A DNA stretch of 64,000 bases from Amorphophallus konjac (lineage: Eukaryota > Streptophyta > Magnoliopsida > Alismatales > Araceae): positions 232,361,224-232,425,223 of the forward strand of contig CM040118.1 in NCBI GenBank assembly GCA_022559845.1, written 5' to 3'. Positions 36,323 to 46,783 of this stretch are shown here, one piece after another. Both the position numbers and the translations under genes were made by a program. The notes under the pieces are model-generated. The model saw only the letters and a program-made list of their open reading frames with translations, had not been told where the DNA came from and did not search any database. Numbering within the stretch: the first letter of the stretch is position 1; every line of letters starts with the position of its first letter.

Positions 36323-37004
36323 GGGTCTCTCCATCTCTGTCACCTCTGTACCTGAAAGCAAAGCTATGTTAGCCTCCCTGTTACATAACACAGCAATATA
36401 CATAAGGCAAGTCCTGACGGTTTTACTTGTCATGGAGGCCCCAAAAGTCTCCCCTTGTTCAAAACAAGGAAGTATCTTGGTATCAAGAGGAGGCTCCTCC
36501 ATCATTCGAAGAAGCTCCTCTACGTCGACATCGCAGTTGGCTCCATCTCCTAGCAGAGGATCATCCTCCAAAATCGGCAAAAAAGCCATCTCAACACCAG
36601 TCTCCAGTGGAGCTACAACCCCAGCCATACCAACAAACTTAGTTAAACATAATGGCTAAATGAATAATATGAGTAAAGTGGTCACAAAAAGGCACTTACA
36701 CAAAGCCAGCTTCTCCTCTGTATGTGTCCCTCCCGCTTGTGCACGAGAGGATTCCCCGGCCTCTGCCTCATTACCGCCCACCAGGGGGCTCTTCGAGTGC
36801 GGCTAAGGCTCCTCATCACCGCTCCCAGTCGGAGTCCCTGTCGATGGGCTGGCTCCAGTCGCAGGTGACTCCACAAAATACACATGTCAGAAATGACATC
36901 CGAGTCAAACACAAGGAAAGGAAATCGAGACACTATAATATAAGAAACGTGTCTCACTACAATGCCCAAAGGGAGTCAGTGGCAGTGGAATTAGCGGCTC
37001 TGCC
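36323..37004 (-). pseudogene. remnant of minus-strand multi-exon gene (possibly PMD-like), middle part
   Basis: Two coding-like blocks lie on the minus strand. The first (about 36880-36700) reads ESPATGASPSTGTPTGSGDE, then a TAG, then an acidic Ser/Ala-rich stretch ending at a donor-like GTAAGT (about 36700). The second (36628-36370) begins MAGVVAPLETGVEMAFLPIL and is acidic (DVDVEELLRMMEEPP). This suggests exons separated by a short intron. The product is unknown. The block is cut on the left by the Tekay-2 solo LTR and on the right by SIRE-1. Confidence 0.45.
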
Positions 37005-37099
37005 TATTGGAACCCTGGTTTTAATGATGACACTCTATGAATCATGTTGGGGACTGAACTGCATAAGAATCTTCACATTGAAGAAACCATTCATTTGTC

Positions 37100-37735
37100 T
37101 AAGTGTCAAAACTCAGGTCGATGCACATATAGGCACTTAGTCATTAAGGTCGATGCATGTTCAGGTCGTAATTAGATAAGGTCAATGCACATTCACACTT
37201 CCTTCATATCTGGTCAGTGCACTCTTCTACATTTCGCCTGTAAGGTCCATACACATTTTAGGTTTAAGTCCAACATGTCAGTGCACATTCTCATTCTACG
37301 TATGTTACGACGGTGCATGTACATGTCTTAATCCACATAAGGTCGAGGCATGTTTGCGCATAGTCATATAGGTCCATGCACATGCAACACTTAGAGTCTG
37401 AGCACATATGAGTCTATGCATATCTAAGGTCCGTGCACATGCATCACTTAGAGTCTGAGCACATATAGGTCTGTGCATATCTAAGGTTCGTGCACATGCA
37501 TCACTTATTGTCTGAGCACATATAGGTCTGTGCATATCTAAGGTCCATGCAAATGTAGCATTTAGAGTCTGAGCACATATAGGTCTGTGCATATCTAAGG
37601 TCCATGCACATGTAGCATTTAGAGTCTGAGCACATATAGGTCTGTGCATATCTAGAGTCAGTGCACATAAAGCATCTAGGCCTATGCACATGTAGAAATC
37701 AAGGTCGATGCACATGTAGTTTCAGGTCACCAAGT
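37100..37735 (+). repeat. GGTCNGTGCACAT-type box array, 63 bp units in the middle
   Basis: Boxes of the form GGTC(C/T/G)RTGCA(C/T)AT recur through the segment. Between about 37370 and 37690 they form tandem units of about 63 bases, each with GTCTGTGCATAT, GTCCRTGCACAT and GTCTGAGCACATA boxes. The 3' LTR has the same array at about 46890-47570 with a different number of units. Confidence 0.9.
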
Positions 37736-37953
37736 CTGTGCATCAACTCCATACTTAAAGCATTTGAATAATCACACAATTCTTTGTTCTGAGCATCTGA
37801 TTTCTCTAAATATTGTCTAAGTATGCATTCTAATGAAACAGGTGTTTGACGAAATGTCTTTTTCTTTATAGACAGGATTCAGTCAAATATTAAGTGGACT
37901 GAGAGTAGTAGAGACTCATGTGGGCACCTGATCCAAGATTCAAGTTAATGAAA

Positions 37954-38140
37954 CACGTGATCCAAGGCGGCTTGCTCTCCAAGAATACTCAGCCACGTGG
38001 CCTCATCCCAACTACCAGATCAGACACGTGGAATCACTAAAGCCACCTGTCTGAGAGAGAGCCATTGGCGAGAGTCTTCCCTCCACGCGCCGGAGCGAAA
38101 CTATGCGGGGTCCACATCATTTGTTCCCTGCTATATAAAA
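37954..38140 (+). promoter_or_regulatory. SIRE-1 5' LTR promoter: G-boxes and TATA
   Basis: CACGTG occurs at 37954-37959, 37994-37999 and 38025-38030, followed by TATATAAAA at 38132-38140. G-boxes bind plant bZIP and bHLH factors in light and abscisic-acid responses. Start of transcription would be near 38165. Confidence 0.7.
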
Positions 38141-39213
38141 GGAAAAATCCCTGAGAAGCAAAGTGAGATAGATATATACATAGAAGAAGAGAACATATAG
38201 AAAAACTGAGAGAGACAGAAGGAGAGAAGCGGCGAAGTGAATTGTAGAATAAGAAAAATAGAGAAGGTTGAGGCAATTGAAGAAGAAGAGATTCGAGAGC
38301 AGTGAGAAGCGTCTGAGAGAAAAGTGAAGAGTGTGAGAGCTAGTTGCAGATAGAAGGAGAAGCTCCAAAAATAGAGTATCGTAGAGAAGGAGAAGTTGAG
38401 AAAAAGTGAGAGTTGTTGCAGTCACTATTTCTAGATCAGATCTAGAATCGTATGCTCATCTTTGAGCTACAGTGTTTCTATTGTTACATCTGATTTTCAT
38501 TTTCAGTCATTTGTTTTGTTTTCATATCATTGTCTTTCAAGCTGTAAGTCAGCGGAGCAAGCTGTGATGCTCAGCGGCAAGGATTTGTTCCTCGGACAGC
38601 AAGTTGTGGTGCTCAACTATTAGCAAGCTGTGAGGCTCAGCGGATCAAGCTGTTAGTCAGCGGTTGTAGTGATTCATCCCCGAAGCTGTGGATCAGCAGC
38701 CAAGCTGTGTGTCAGCAGAAGCCACACTCAGGTTTGAGTGTGGGGTGGATGTAGGTCTCAAGGTTGAGACTAAACCACCTAAAAATCCTTGTCCCGTATG
38801 TGATTGATTATCTGTCTATTAATCTGCATAGATGCATGATTAAGATCGCTAACTGTTTGGTTTTAAATCTGAATGTTAATTTCATTCTTATGATCAAAGT
38901 GGTTTATCAACCAATTGGTATATCAAAAGGCGTGTTAGGAAAGATAGGTCAGGCCTATATGGAATGTCACCTCTTACGTGAGGGGATCTTAGATCAAACC
39001 TTCGCCTAGTACTTTAAGTGGTTGATTGGCTACTTTCCTCATTCGAGTGACAATTGCTAGTGTTTACACTGTGTGTAGAACGTTGCTTTGGTTTTAGATC
39101 AGTAAGAGTGGATTTAATTTTTTAAATTCCGTAAAAAGTTCCACTGGGATCCATTCACCCCCCCTCTGGATCTCATTTGTGCAATCAGAGAGGATCACCA
39201 ATATCCCATCAAT

Positions 39214-39224
39214 TGGTATCAGAG
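39214..39224 (+). other. SIRE-1 primer-binding site (initiator Met tRNA)
   Basis: TGGTATCAGAG, two bases after the 5' LTR end, is the standard complement of initiator methionine tRNA. Confidence 0.93.
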
Positions 39225-39320
39225 AAGGTTTCTGTTATTTTAGATCCAACGATCTATAGATCTGATCCTGCATCTTTGGTGTGTCCAATGTTTACTTGTC
39301 TCTGATTTAAATCTGTTTTC

Positions 39321-41333
39321 ATGGCTAATCCTCCGATGTTTGATGGCTCCAGCTTTTATATTTGGCTAGGTAAATTTAGGGATTATGTGAACTCCATTGA
39401 TTCAAATCTTTGGGTTCTAATTGCATACGGTCCATATGACATTCCAGAGGTTGAATCCAAATGGAATGTTATTCACAGACTTAAGAATGCAGATAATGTG
39501 AAAGCCGTGAAGATGATAAAGAGGGCAATAAATTCTGATGAATTCCCAAGTTTGTCCATATGCAGGAGTGCAAAGGAGATTCTGGACAAACTGACAGAGA
39601 TCTACATGCAAGAAGGGAACAAATGCTTTATGGCCAAGGATCACAGTAGTGATCAACAGGAAGAATCTTCTTCTCAGGTAAGTTCTGAATCTGGTGAACT
39701 TACGTTTAATGACTTGATGAAATTGTATGATGGTTTGTTAGATAAATACAGGAGAGCCAAGTCAGAAAATAGAAAATTGAGAAAGACTATGTCATCTGAA
39801 ATAAACTCTTTAAAATCTGAGAATGAACACCTTAAGGCTGAAACAAAGAAAATTGAAAAATCATGTTATAAATGTCTGTCAGTGAGTAAATTGAATGCCA
39901 GTCTTCAGTCTGATCTGAAATGGCAAGAAGAGTTAATTCATTCATTGAAAGAAGAAAATGAAGGACTGCTTAACAAGAAAAAGGAGCTTGAAAAGAATGA
40001 GGAGGAGTTAAATGAAAAATTGAATTCCATGAATAAGATTGATTTGCTTGAAGAAAATCTAAATCTGAAAGAACAGAATAAGAAACTGATGGTTCTAAAT
40101 ATTGTCATGTCAGAGAGATTGTTAACCTTTGAAAAAGGAAAGTGTGTTGAAATTGACAATGAACAAAAGTTGAAACAAGAAATTAACACACTCAAAGGTT
40201 TGAATGATATTTTACATCAACATGTAATTCTCTGTGAATCTGACATTCCTTGTTATGAGGTTAACATTATTTTTCTAAATTCTAAAATCCAAGATCTAAG
40301 AAACTCCTTGTCTAAATTTGTTAAGGGAAAGGATAACTTGGATAAAATTCTTGGAACTAAAGTGAGTTTCCAAAGACAAGGACTAGATTACAATCCAGTC
40401 CATGAGAAGCAGTCTGAAAATAAAGTGTCTACTTCTTTTGTGAGTTGTTCAGAGTCATCAAAGACACCTTCCACTTCTATCTTTCAGTTCACTGCTTAAA
40501 AATTGGAAAAACAAACTAAAAATATGAAAAAGGTTGAAAAATAGAAAAAGACTGTTCATATGAATTAGTCCAAAAATGTTGTTGCTACTATTATGAATTC
40601 TGTTAATCCTGTGAATCTTGTGAAATCTGATAGTTTAGTGCATGTAGCTCAAAAGTCCCCCATTCATTCACATGCACACAAAAAAAATACTTCATGTCAT
40701 TACTATGGTAGGGTAGGGCATGTTATGGATGACTGCCAGGTTATGAAAGTTGATGACATGGAGGCACTTAAGAAAATGAATGCCTCTCAGAATGAAAACA
40801 AGAATTTGCAAAAAATATTTAGAAACATTTCTGGTAGTTATGCCAATTTGCATGTTAAGCCCAATGCCGTTCTACATAAACATGCAAACAGAAATAAAAA
40901 TGGAACTTCATGTTTCTATTGTGGAAGAAATGGTCACCACATGCATGATTGTAACTTAATGACGAAAGATGATCAAATGTTTAGCAAACCTCATGCTAAA
41001 AACAATCATGCAAATAATTATCATGCTAGGAAACATGTGGTTCAGAATGTTGAGTGTTTTAATTGTGGAAAACTTGGGCATGTTGCATCACAATGCTGGT
41101 GTGCTAAGAAGAATTTTCATTCCACACATGCTCATTTTCCTACATTTAGAAATACTCATTTCAGGAATAATTTTGCTCCAATTCATAAACATCCAATATG
41201 CAACTATTGTAGAAAACCTGGACATAAAATGTTTGAATGCTATTGGATGAAATCTGACCAGTTGAATGCATGGAATGCTTGGAGTACACCTGTCAGAGGT
41301 GTTACTTATCTGACAGGACCCAAGAACTCTTAG
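39321..41333 (+). pseudogene. SIRE-1 gag
   Basis: The ATG at 39321 gives MANPPMFDGSSFYIWLGKFR, the copia gag start, with LWVLIAYGPYDIP following. The usual middle of the gag core is missing after LDKLTEIYMQEGN. A long coiled coil spans residues about 135-330. Three stops near 40497-40570 interrupt the frame, which continues in the same phase to 41333 with zinc knuckles CFYCGRNGHHMHDC, CFNCGKLGHVASQC and CNYCRKPGHKMFEC, and one that has lost a cysteine (CHYYGRVGHVMDDC). The sequence after 41333 (TTTGTTTGCAGGTGTGC) resembles the start of the pol region, which is then missing. Gag binds element RNA; this copy cannot make the full protein. Confidence 0.85.
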
Positions 41334-43612
41334 GTTCCTAGATATGCAAAATAACTTTTGTTTGCAGGTGTGCTTTGGTGGAAAACAATAAAAAGGGGTT
41401 AAATAAATATCAATGCACATGAAGGTCAGTTAAACCCCATTCTCATTTTTTTTGCTTGAATATTATTCTCTATGGAATATTGCATGTTTGCTTAGACTAA
41501 ATTCATTGATGTTATCTTGTCATGTTTGATGTATGTTGATAGTCTGCTACATGCAATTCCATATGAGATTTTACATGTTAAATTGTCATTCATGTTAGTC
41601 ATTCATGTTAACAATAGATGCATATTCGTGCATGACCCTATTCGTATATCAAATGGTGTAGTGCTAAAGGGTAGATGAAGTCTGTCTGGAAGTTCTAACC
41701 ATGTGTGAAGTGGTATTTAGACCAAGTCCTCCACCAAATACCAAGGGTCAAATCTGCATGTAGTGATAAACGTGAATTTTACATCTAATAGTTGCATATC
41801 TGTGTACAATAAGAAAGGGATTGCTGTTTGTTTGAGTTTCTGCACATAGTGAGGGGGAGCCGAGTAAATTGTGTCAGAAATATTGGTATGCATAAAGTGA
41901 TTGCTGTCAGAATATGTGTTTTGATTTTGCTGTTGGGTGAAGTGTTGTAATGCTGGTTTAATAATTGGCTGGACATCATGTCTGAATAAGCTATCAAGTC
42001 GATGCATATGGAAGATGCACCGACCTTGCCATGCTAGCTGGTCGAAGCATATGTTATGTACATCGACCTTATGTTCACTGGATAGTTGTAGCACATGAGA
42101 AGAACCTCAACCTTATTGCAGAGGATCAGATGCTTATCTTTGAGGTTAGTCTTATGAAATGTGCAGAGTTGTTGCTGAGATTATTCTGGCTGGAATGCAC
42201 TTTATGGTTATGTTGGTAGGTCAACATTTGGGAAAAGAACACTTACCTTACTACACCTAGTACAAGCTAGTTGTTTTATGTTGTTGTACTCTATATAGAA
42301 GGCTGATGTCAGATGAGAAGCTAGTAAGGCTTTATCTATGGTTGTCTACAAATCTATCCTAAGTCTTACCCTTACCTCTATGTGGCCTTCTACCTTACTA
42401 CTCTCACTTATCTTTGCTTTGTTGATTTCTCTATGCATGTTGTCTCATCTATTCTATCTATGACAAGTCTTTCCCAAATGTCTATGCATTCTCTCAGGGG
42501 GAGTTTGTCATTAGACTCTGTCACTTAAGGGAAGTAAGTCTTGAAATCTGTCACCTTTACTAACCAAGAGATACAGTTTCTAAGATCACCCAGAGCTAAA
42601 AGGAAGTTACTGGACTTTACAGAAATGTGACTTTCTATCTATGAAGATTAAATCTTATCTTAATTGTTCAAGACTGTCCTTGAATGTATCTTCAATGGTC
42701 TTAAAACACTTGAAAATTGAAATTGTCCAGTAGATCTCCAGAAATCTAAAAATTATAAGTAATAAGACAATCTGGTAAAGAATCATGTACTTATATTGTT
42801 CTTAAACTACCTTTAAGTAAAATCTGATATAAGACCAGGGAATACGCCATTAAATAAAAATGAGAAAAAGGCAGACCAATGGCATATCTTTTGAGAAACT
42901 GACCACCTGTATCAATGAAATTCAGAGGTTATGTCATGATGAAAGATGCTATCTATGTTCACAACTTGAAGCATAAAGGTTGACTGCACTGAGTAACCAG
43001 GAATTCTGGTGTCTTGTCAACATGTCTCCTTGAGTAAAAAGGTGTAGTCATACTAGAGTGCTTAGTCAAGTAAATAAAAAGAAAAGGAAAACATGGTTGA
43101 CTCTGAGTTCTTTTTTAGAAACTTAAAACGGTTTTAATTTCAATATAAGACAAATTTAAATTAGTTTTGTCTAAATGAAAATGACAAGTAAGATTGATAG
43201 TTTTCTGACTGGGCTTAGTACCTTGATTATATTGCTTTATTTCTATTGATCTTGCATTAAAGTATTAATTTCAGAAGATTAATGCATAAAGATATAATCT
43301 TCATAAGCAGAAAATCATGTAAATGTAAAGAAAGGCATTTTAACTTAAAGAGAAGGGTAATCTGGGAACTGGTCTTAAAATTGGTAAAGTTGGCAGAATT
43401 TCTTGTCTAAACTCTACCCTATATCAACGTCTACATCACCGTTGAAACCCATTTTACCCAGGTTGAGCTTTAATCCCGTTCCAAACCCTTCGCATCGAAG
43501 CATCCTAGTCATCCTTGCTCTCTCACCCTGTACGAAACTTGCTCACTCCATTCTTGTCCTCCAGTCTTCTCAAACTAGTGCATTTAATCTCCGTCTCCTT
43601 CTCGTATCCAAT
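41334..43612 (+). other. SIRE-1 internal non-coding region in place of pol
   Basis: No integrase, RT or RNase H motif is found on either strand. Between 41997 and 42075 there are two inverted pairs built from the LTR box (GTCGATGCATAT ... GATGCACCGAC and GTCGAAGCATAT ... GTACATCGAC). The rest is AT-rich with no open frame of note. It includes CTCAGGGGGAGTTTGTC at about 42496, an internal purine-rich tract. Confidence 0.75.
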
Positions 43613-46297
43613 ATGCCTTCTCCAGCCACCAAGAGTAAGGGGAAGCAGAAGAGCTCCAGAAGAGCAGCAACCGACGGACGCCCTATCTGAGAAAGCGGTT
43701 GAAGTTCCTCACAAGGAAAGAAGATCAAAGTTGCACATGATGAGGGCATCGTTTCTGGGTTACGTGAAGAAAAATCTGCTAAAGGAAAGGAAAAGGTGTC
43801 TGAAGCACCAGCCAAGCGGGCAAGACATCTGTCGCAGAGGGGACTTGCAGGGTATCTGAAGAAGAGAAGGACTCTGATACTTCTTCAAGGCAAGCAGAGT
43901 CTTTTCTTGAAACCGCTAAAATCATCTTCCCACGATATGTGGATTTTCACGATCAGAGTATGCTTACTGAGTATCCGGAGTTATTGGATTTGATTAAATT
44001 TCAAAAGTGAAAGAAATTCATGGGTAAGCACAGATACTACTACCCTAGGTTGGTCACGGAGTTTTACAAAAACTTGAAGTTTGATTCAGACCATTCTAGG
44101 ATATCATCTCATGTTAAAGGAGTTAAGATTGAGATTTCTAGGCATTTTCTCCATAAGGTCTTTAGAATTCATGAAGATGGAGTGGTTGAAGGTGATTTTG
44201 ATTATGATAAACATGAAGCATACTCCTTTCTCACTGACAAGCCTAGTAATCCCAAGGACAAAAGGCAAATCAAATTGACTCAGTTCAATGCAAACAAATT
44301 TTCCTCTCTGAAGAGATTATTACATCATATATTCACCATAATCATAACTCCACAAGATGGACGTAGAGGTAGACTTACAGAGTCACAGCGTTTTATCTTC
44401 TACTGCATGTTCAAGAAAGTTAGAATCTATATGCCAGAATTAATGATTCAGATTATGGGAACCTGCAAAGAATCCAGAAGGCACTTACCCTATGCAACCC
44501 ATTTGACAGCTATTTTCAAGAAAATGAACATTTCCTTAGAGGATGAGACATTCAAGGAAATCCCTAAGGTAAATGTATACAATATGGATTTCATTACAAA
44601 GTTTTTGAAGCTTAAGCCAACTAAGGCAAGAATTCAAGAACAGGAACCAGTGGATCAGTCTAAACTGCAAGTGGCAGAACAGAATGTCCAACAAGTGGAA
44701 GAAGAACAACAGCCACAGCAGGCAGAAGAAGAACATGAAGTACAATCTGAGCCAGAACAGCAGTAGCAGCCAAGTGAAGAACAGCCAGAATCTGAACAGA
44801 TAGAACAGTAACAACAAGATATGGAACAGATGGAACAAATTCAGCAAGATGCACAAGGTCAGGGGGAGGACCAATCACAGATAGTTGAACAAGAAGTGGT
44901 AGCACATATAGAGCAGCAGGTTAATGATGAAGATGTGCATATTGAGTATCTGCAAGAGCAGTCAGAGCAGATAGAAGAACAGCTTCAGAAAGAAACTCAT
45001 CCAGAGTTATAGGAAGAGCAGCTATAGCAAGAAGAAGAAAGGGGAGAGACAGAAAGAGAAGTTCAGCTAGAACAAGAACTTCATGAGATAGATCAACAAT
45101 TTAGTTCTGATGAGTAAATGATGTAGCAGCTTGATCAACATATTGATCATTGGATAGAGCAAATCAGCAGCATCAACAGCAGCAGTTTGAACTACATCTA
45201 GAGCAACATCAAGAGCAGTAAAAGATGGAAGAGGTACAACAAGAAGAACCTCATGAGCACCAAGAGAGACAAAGGCAGGAGGAACCTCAAGAGCCACATG
45301 CTGAGGCTAAAATACCTCAAGAAAATTATCTAGGTCCTGCCACATATCATGGACCTTATCATGGGCTTGTGATTGGTTTGGGTATTCAGCCACCCTTATT
45401 TTCTGAATAACCCTATGTCCCACCAGAGTTTCAGGCCTCAAGTTCAGCTGGACCAAGTTCAGGTAACATGTTGCTGATGTACATCACTCACTGGTAAATC
45501 TCTTGATGAACTAGTTTAGAATGATAGATGCTTCCTTCATGTATTTAAATTCAGCTATAGAGAGACTAGATGCTAGAATGATGCATGTTGAGCAGACTGT
45601 TAACAGCCAATGAGAAAATTTTGTGAGAGATAAGTATAAATCTGATGAAAGATTGCATAGATTTTTAGATTCTTTGCTACATGTTTGTGAAACAGCTGGT
45701 GCTGTAATGAGTATTCTAAGAGAAAATCAGGCAGAAACTCATGAGAAAATCACACAAAATTTAATCCATGCTTTTGACATCAGGAAAGAACACCAAAGAA
45801 TTAGAGAATAGTTAAAAATCATCTATCAAGACCAGCAAGTAATGTCACAAAGAATAAATACCATATCAGATGAAGTTCAAGGAAGTATCATTCAATTGGG
45901 AAATATCTATGGTAAACTTGATTTTGTCCAAGAACAAGTGCAGAACTTGGCTGGCAGTTTTAGGGATGTTGTTACTTCACAAGCTACCAGTTCCTATACT
46001 TCCATGGCAGAAATCCACCAACAACAGACCTCCCAGTTAGAAAACATGTGTGGCATGTTGCAGAATTGGTTTGTGGATCTGACCTCTACTGTTAAAGAGC
46101 TGCAAGCACAGGTTCATCAGAATGATCCAAAAGTTATGGCCAAGTTTGCTGCTCTGGGTACAAAGGTAGATAGAATTCCAAATACTTTTCCTATGGCAGT
46201 GCCTTTGATAGGAAGGGGAAGTTCTAGCAGAACACCCACCAGAAGACCCAGACAGAGAGGTGGCAGCTCTAGCATAACCTGTCCAGCAGATGTTTGA
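43613..46297 (+). pseudogene. SIRE-1 second ORF, plant-transposon-like protein with coiled coils
   Basis: The likely start is ATG 43613 (MPSPATKSKGKQKSSRRA), with a frame change before 43850. From 43852 one phase gives FPRYVDFHDQSMLTEYPELL, a TGA at 44008, then a 248-codon block (44020-44766) with KHRYYYPRLVTEFYKNLKFD and TDKPSNPKDKRQIKLTQFNA. This resembles the 'putative plant transposon protein' family often found beside SIRE elements. A Gln/Glu-rich coiled-coil tail follows with several TAG/TAA codons in place of Gln, then 45842-46297 in another phase with heptads and an Arg-rich end. SIRE elements carry an env-like ORF here, but I see no clear transmembrane segment. Function is unknown. 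Confidence 0.5.
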
Positions 46298-46770
46298 TGC
46301 CCTATGAAGAACAGATCATCAGTATGACTGTTTACCCCTTGCTATTTTGTTTGATAATGACAAAGGGGAAGAGAAGAAGGAGAGTCGTGTATTCATGAAT
46401 GCTGAGAAGAGAAGTCTTGTATACTGTGAAGGAAGATGTGCTCTCGTTTTGAGAAGAGAAGTCTTGTATGATGTGATGTTTCAAACAAACATCAATTTTT
46501 GTTATTGTACACAGAGTGTTAGTTTTGAGCACTTTAGCTAGATTGCATGTAGATTGCAGGTTTGTTTTGTCTGTGATTATGTCTACATGTCAGTCCTATG
46601 TGTGTGTTGACTTGATGAATGAAAACAATGTTTGTTTTATATATGGAAACAATCGTGCACACTCTTGTTTGAATGAATGACTACTTCATGGATCAATAAT
46701 TGAATGTGTGAATAATTGTGTCAATTTCACTTTGTGCAAACACATACATGACTCATAGTTGTCATCATCA

Positions 46771-46783
46771 AAAAGGGGGAGAT
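46771..46783 (+). other. SIRE-1 polypurine tract
   Basis: AAAAGGGGGAGAT lies directly before the 3' LTR and would prime plus-strand DNA synthesis. It confirms the plus orientation. Confidence 0.9.

Larger units (their letters stand above)
37005..39211 (+). repeat. SIRE-1 5' LTR (2.2 kb)
   Basis: It starts TATTGGAACCCTGG, where the other LTR has TGTTGGAACCCCGG (a G-to-A change in the TG end), and ends ATATCCCATCA. It contains the GTGCAC-box array (37100-37735), three G-boxes and a TATA box, a 270-base purine-rich tract (38150-38420), a second word array (AAGCTGTG and CTCAGCGG, 38538-38725) and the LTR end. It pairs with 46784-49060. Confidence 0.93.

Noticed and set aside
37305..37715. minus-strand ORF with MHRPICAQTL repeats (also 47069-47566)
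   Set aside because: It is a product of the 63-base unit array in the SIRE LTR; the unit length is a multiple of three, which keeps the frame open by chance.
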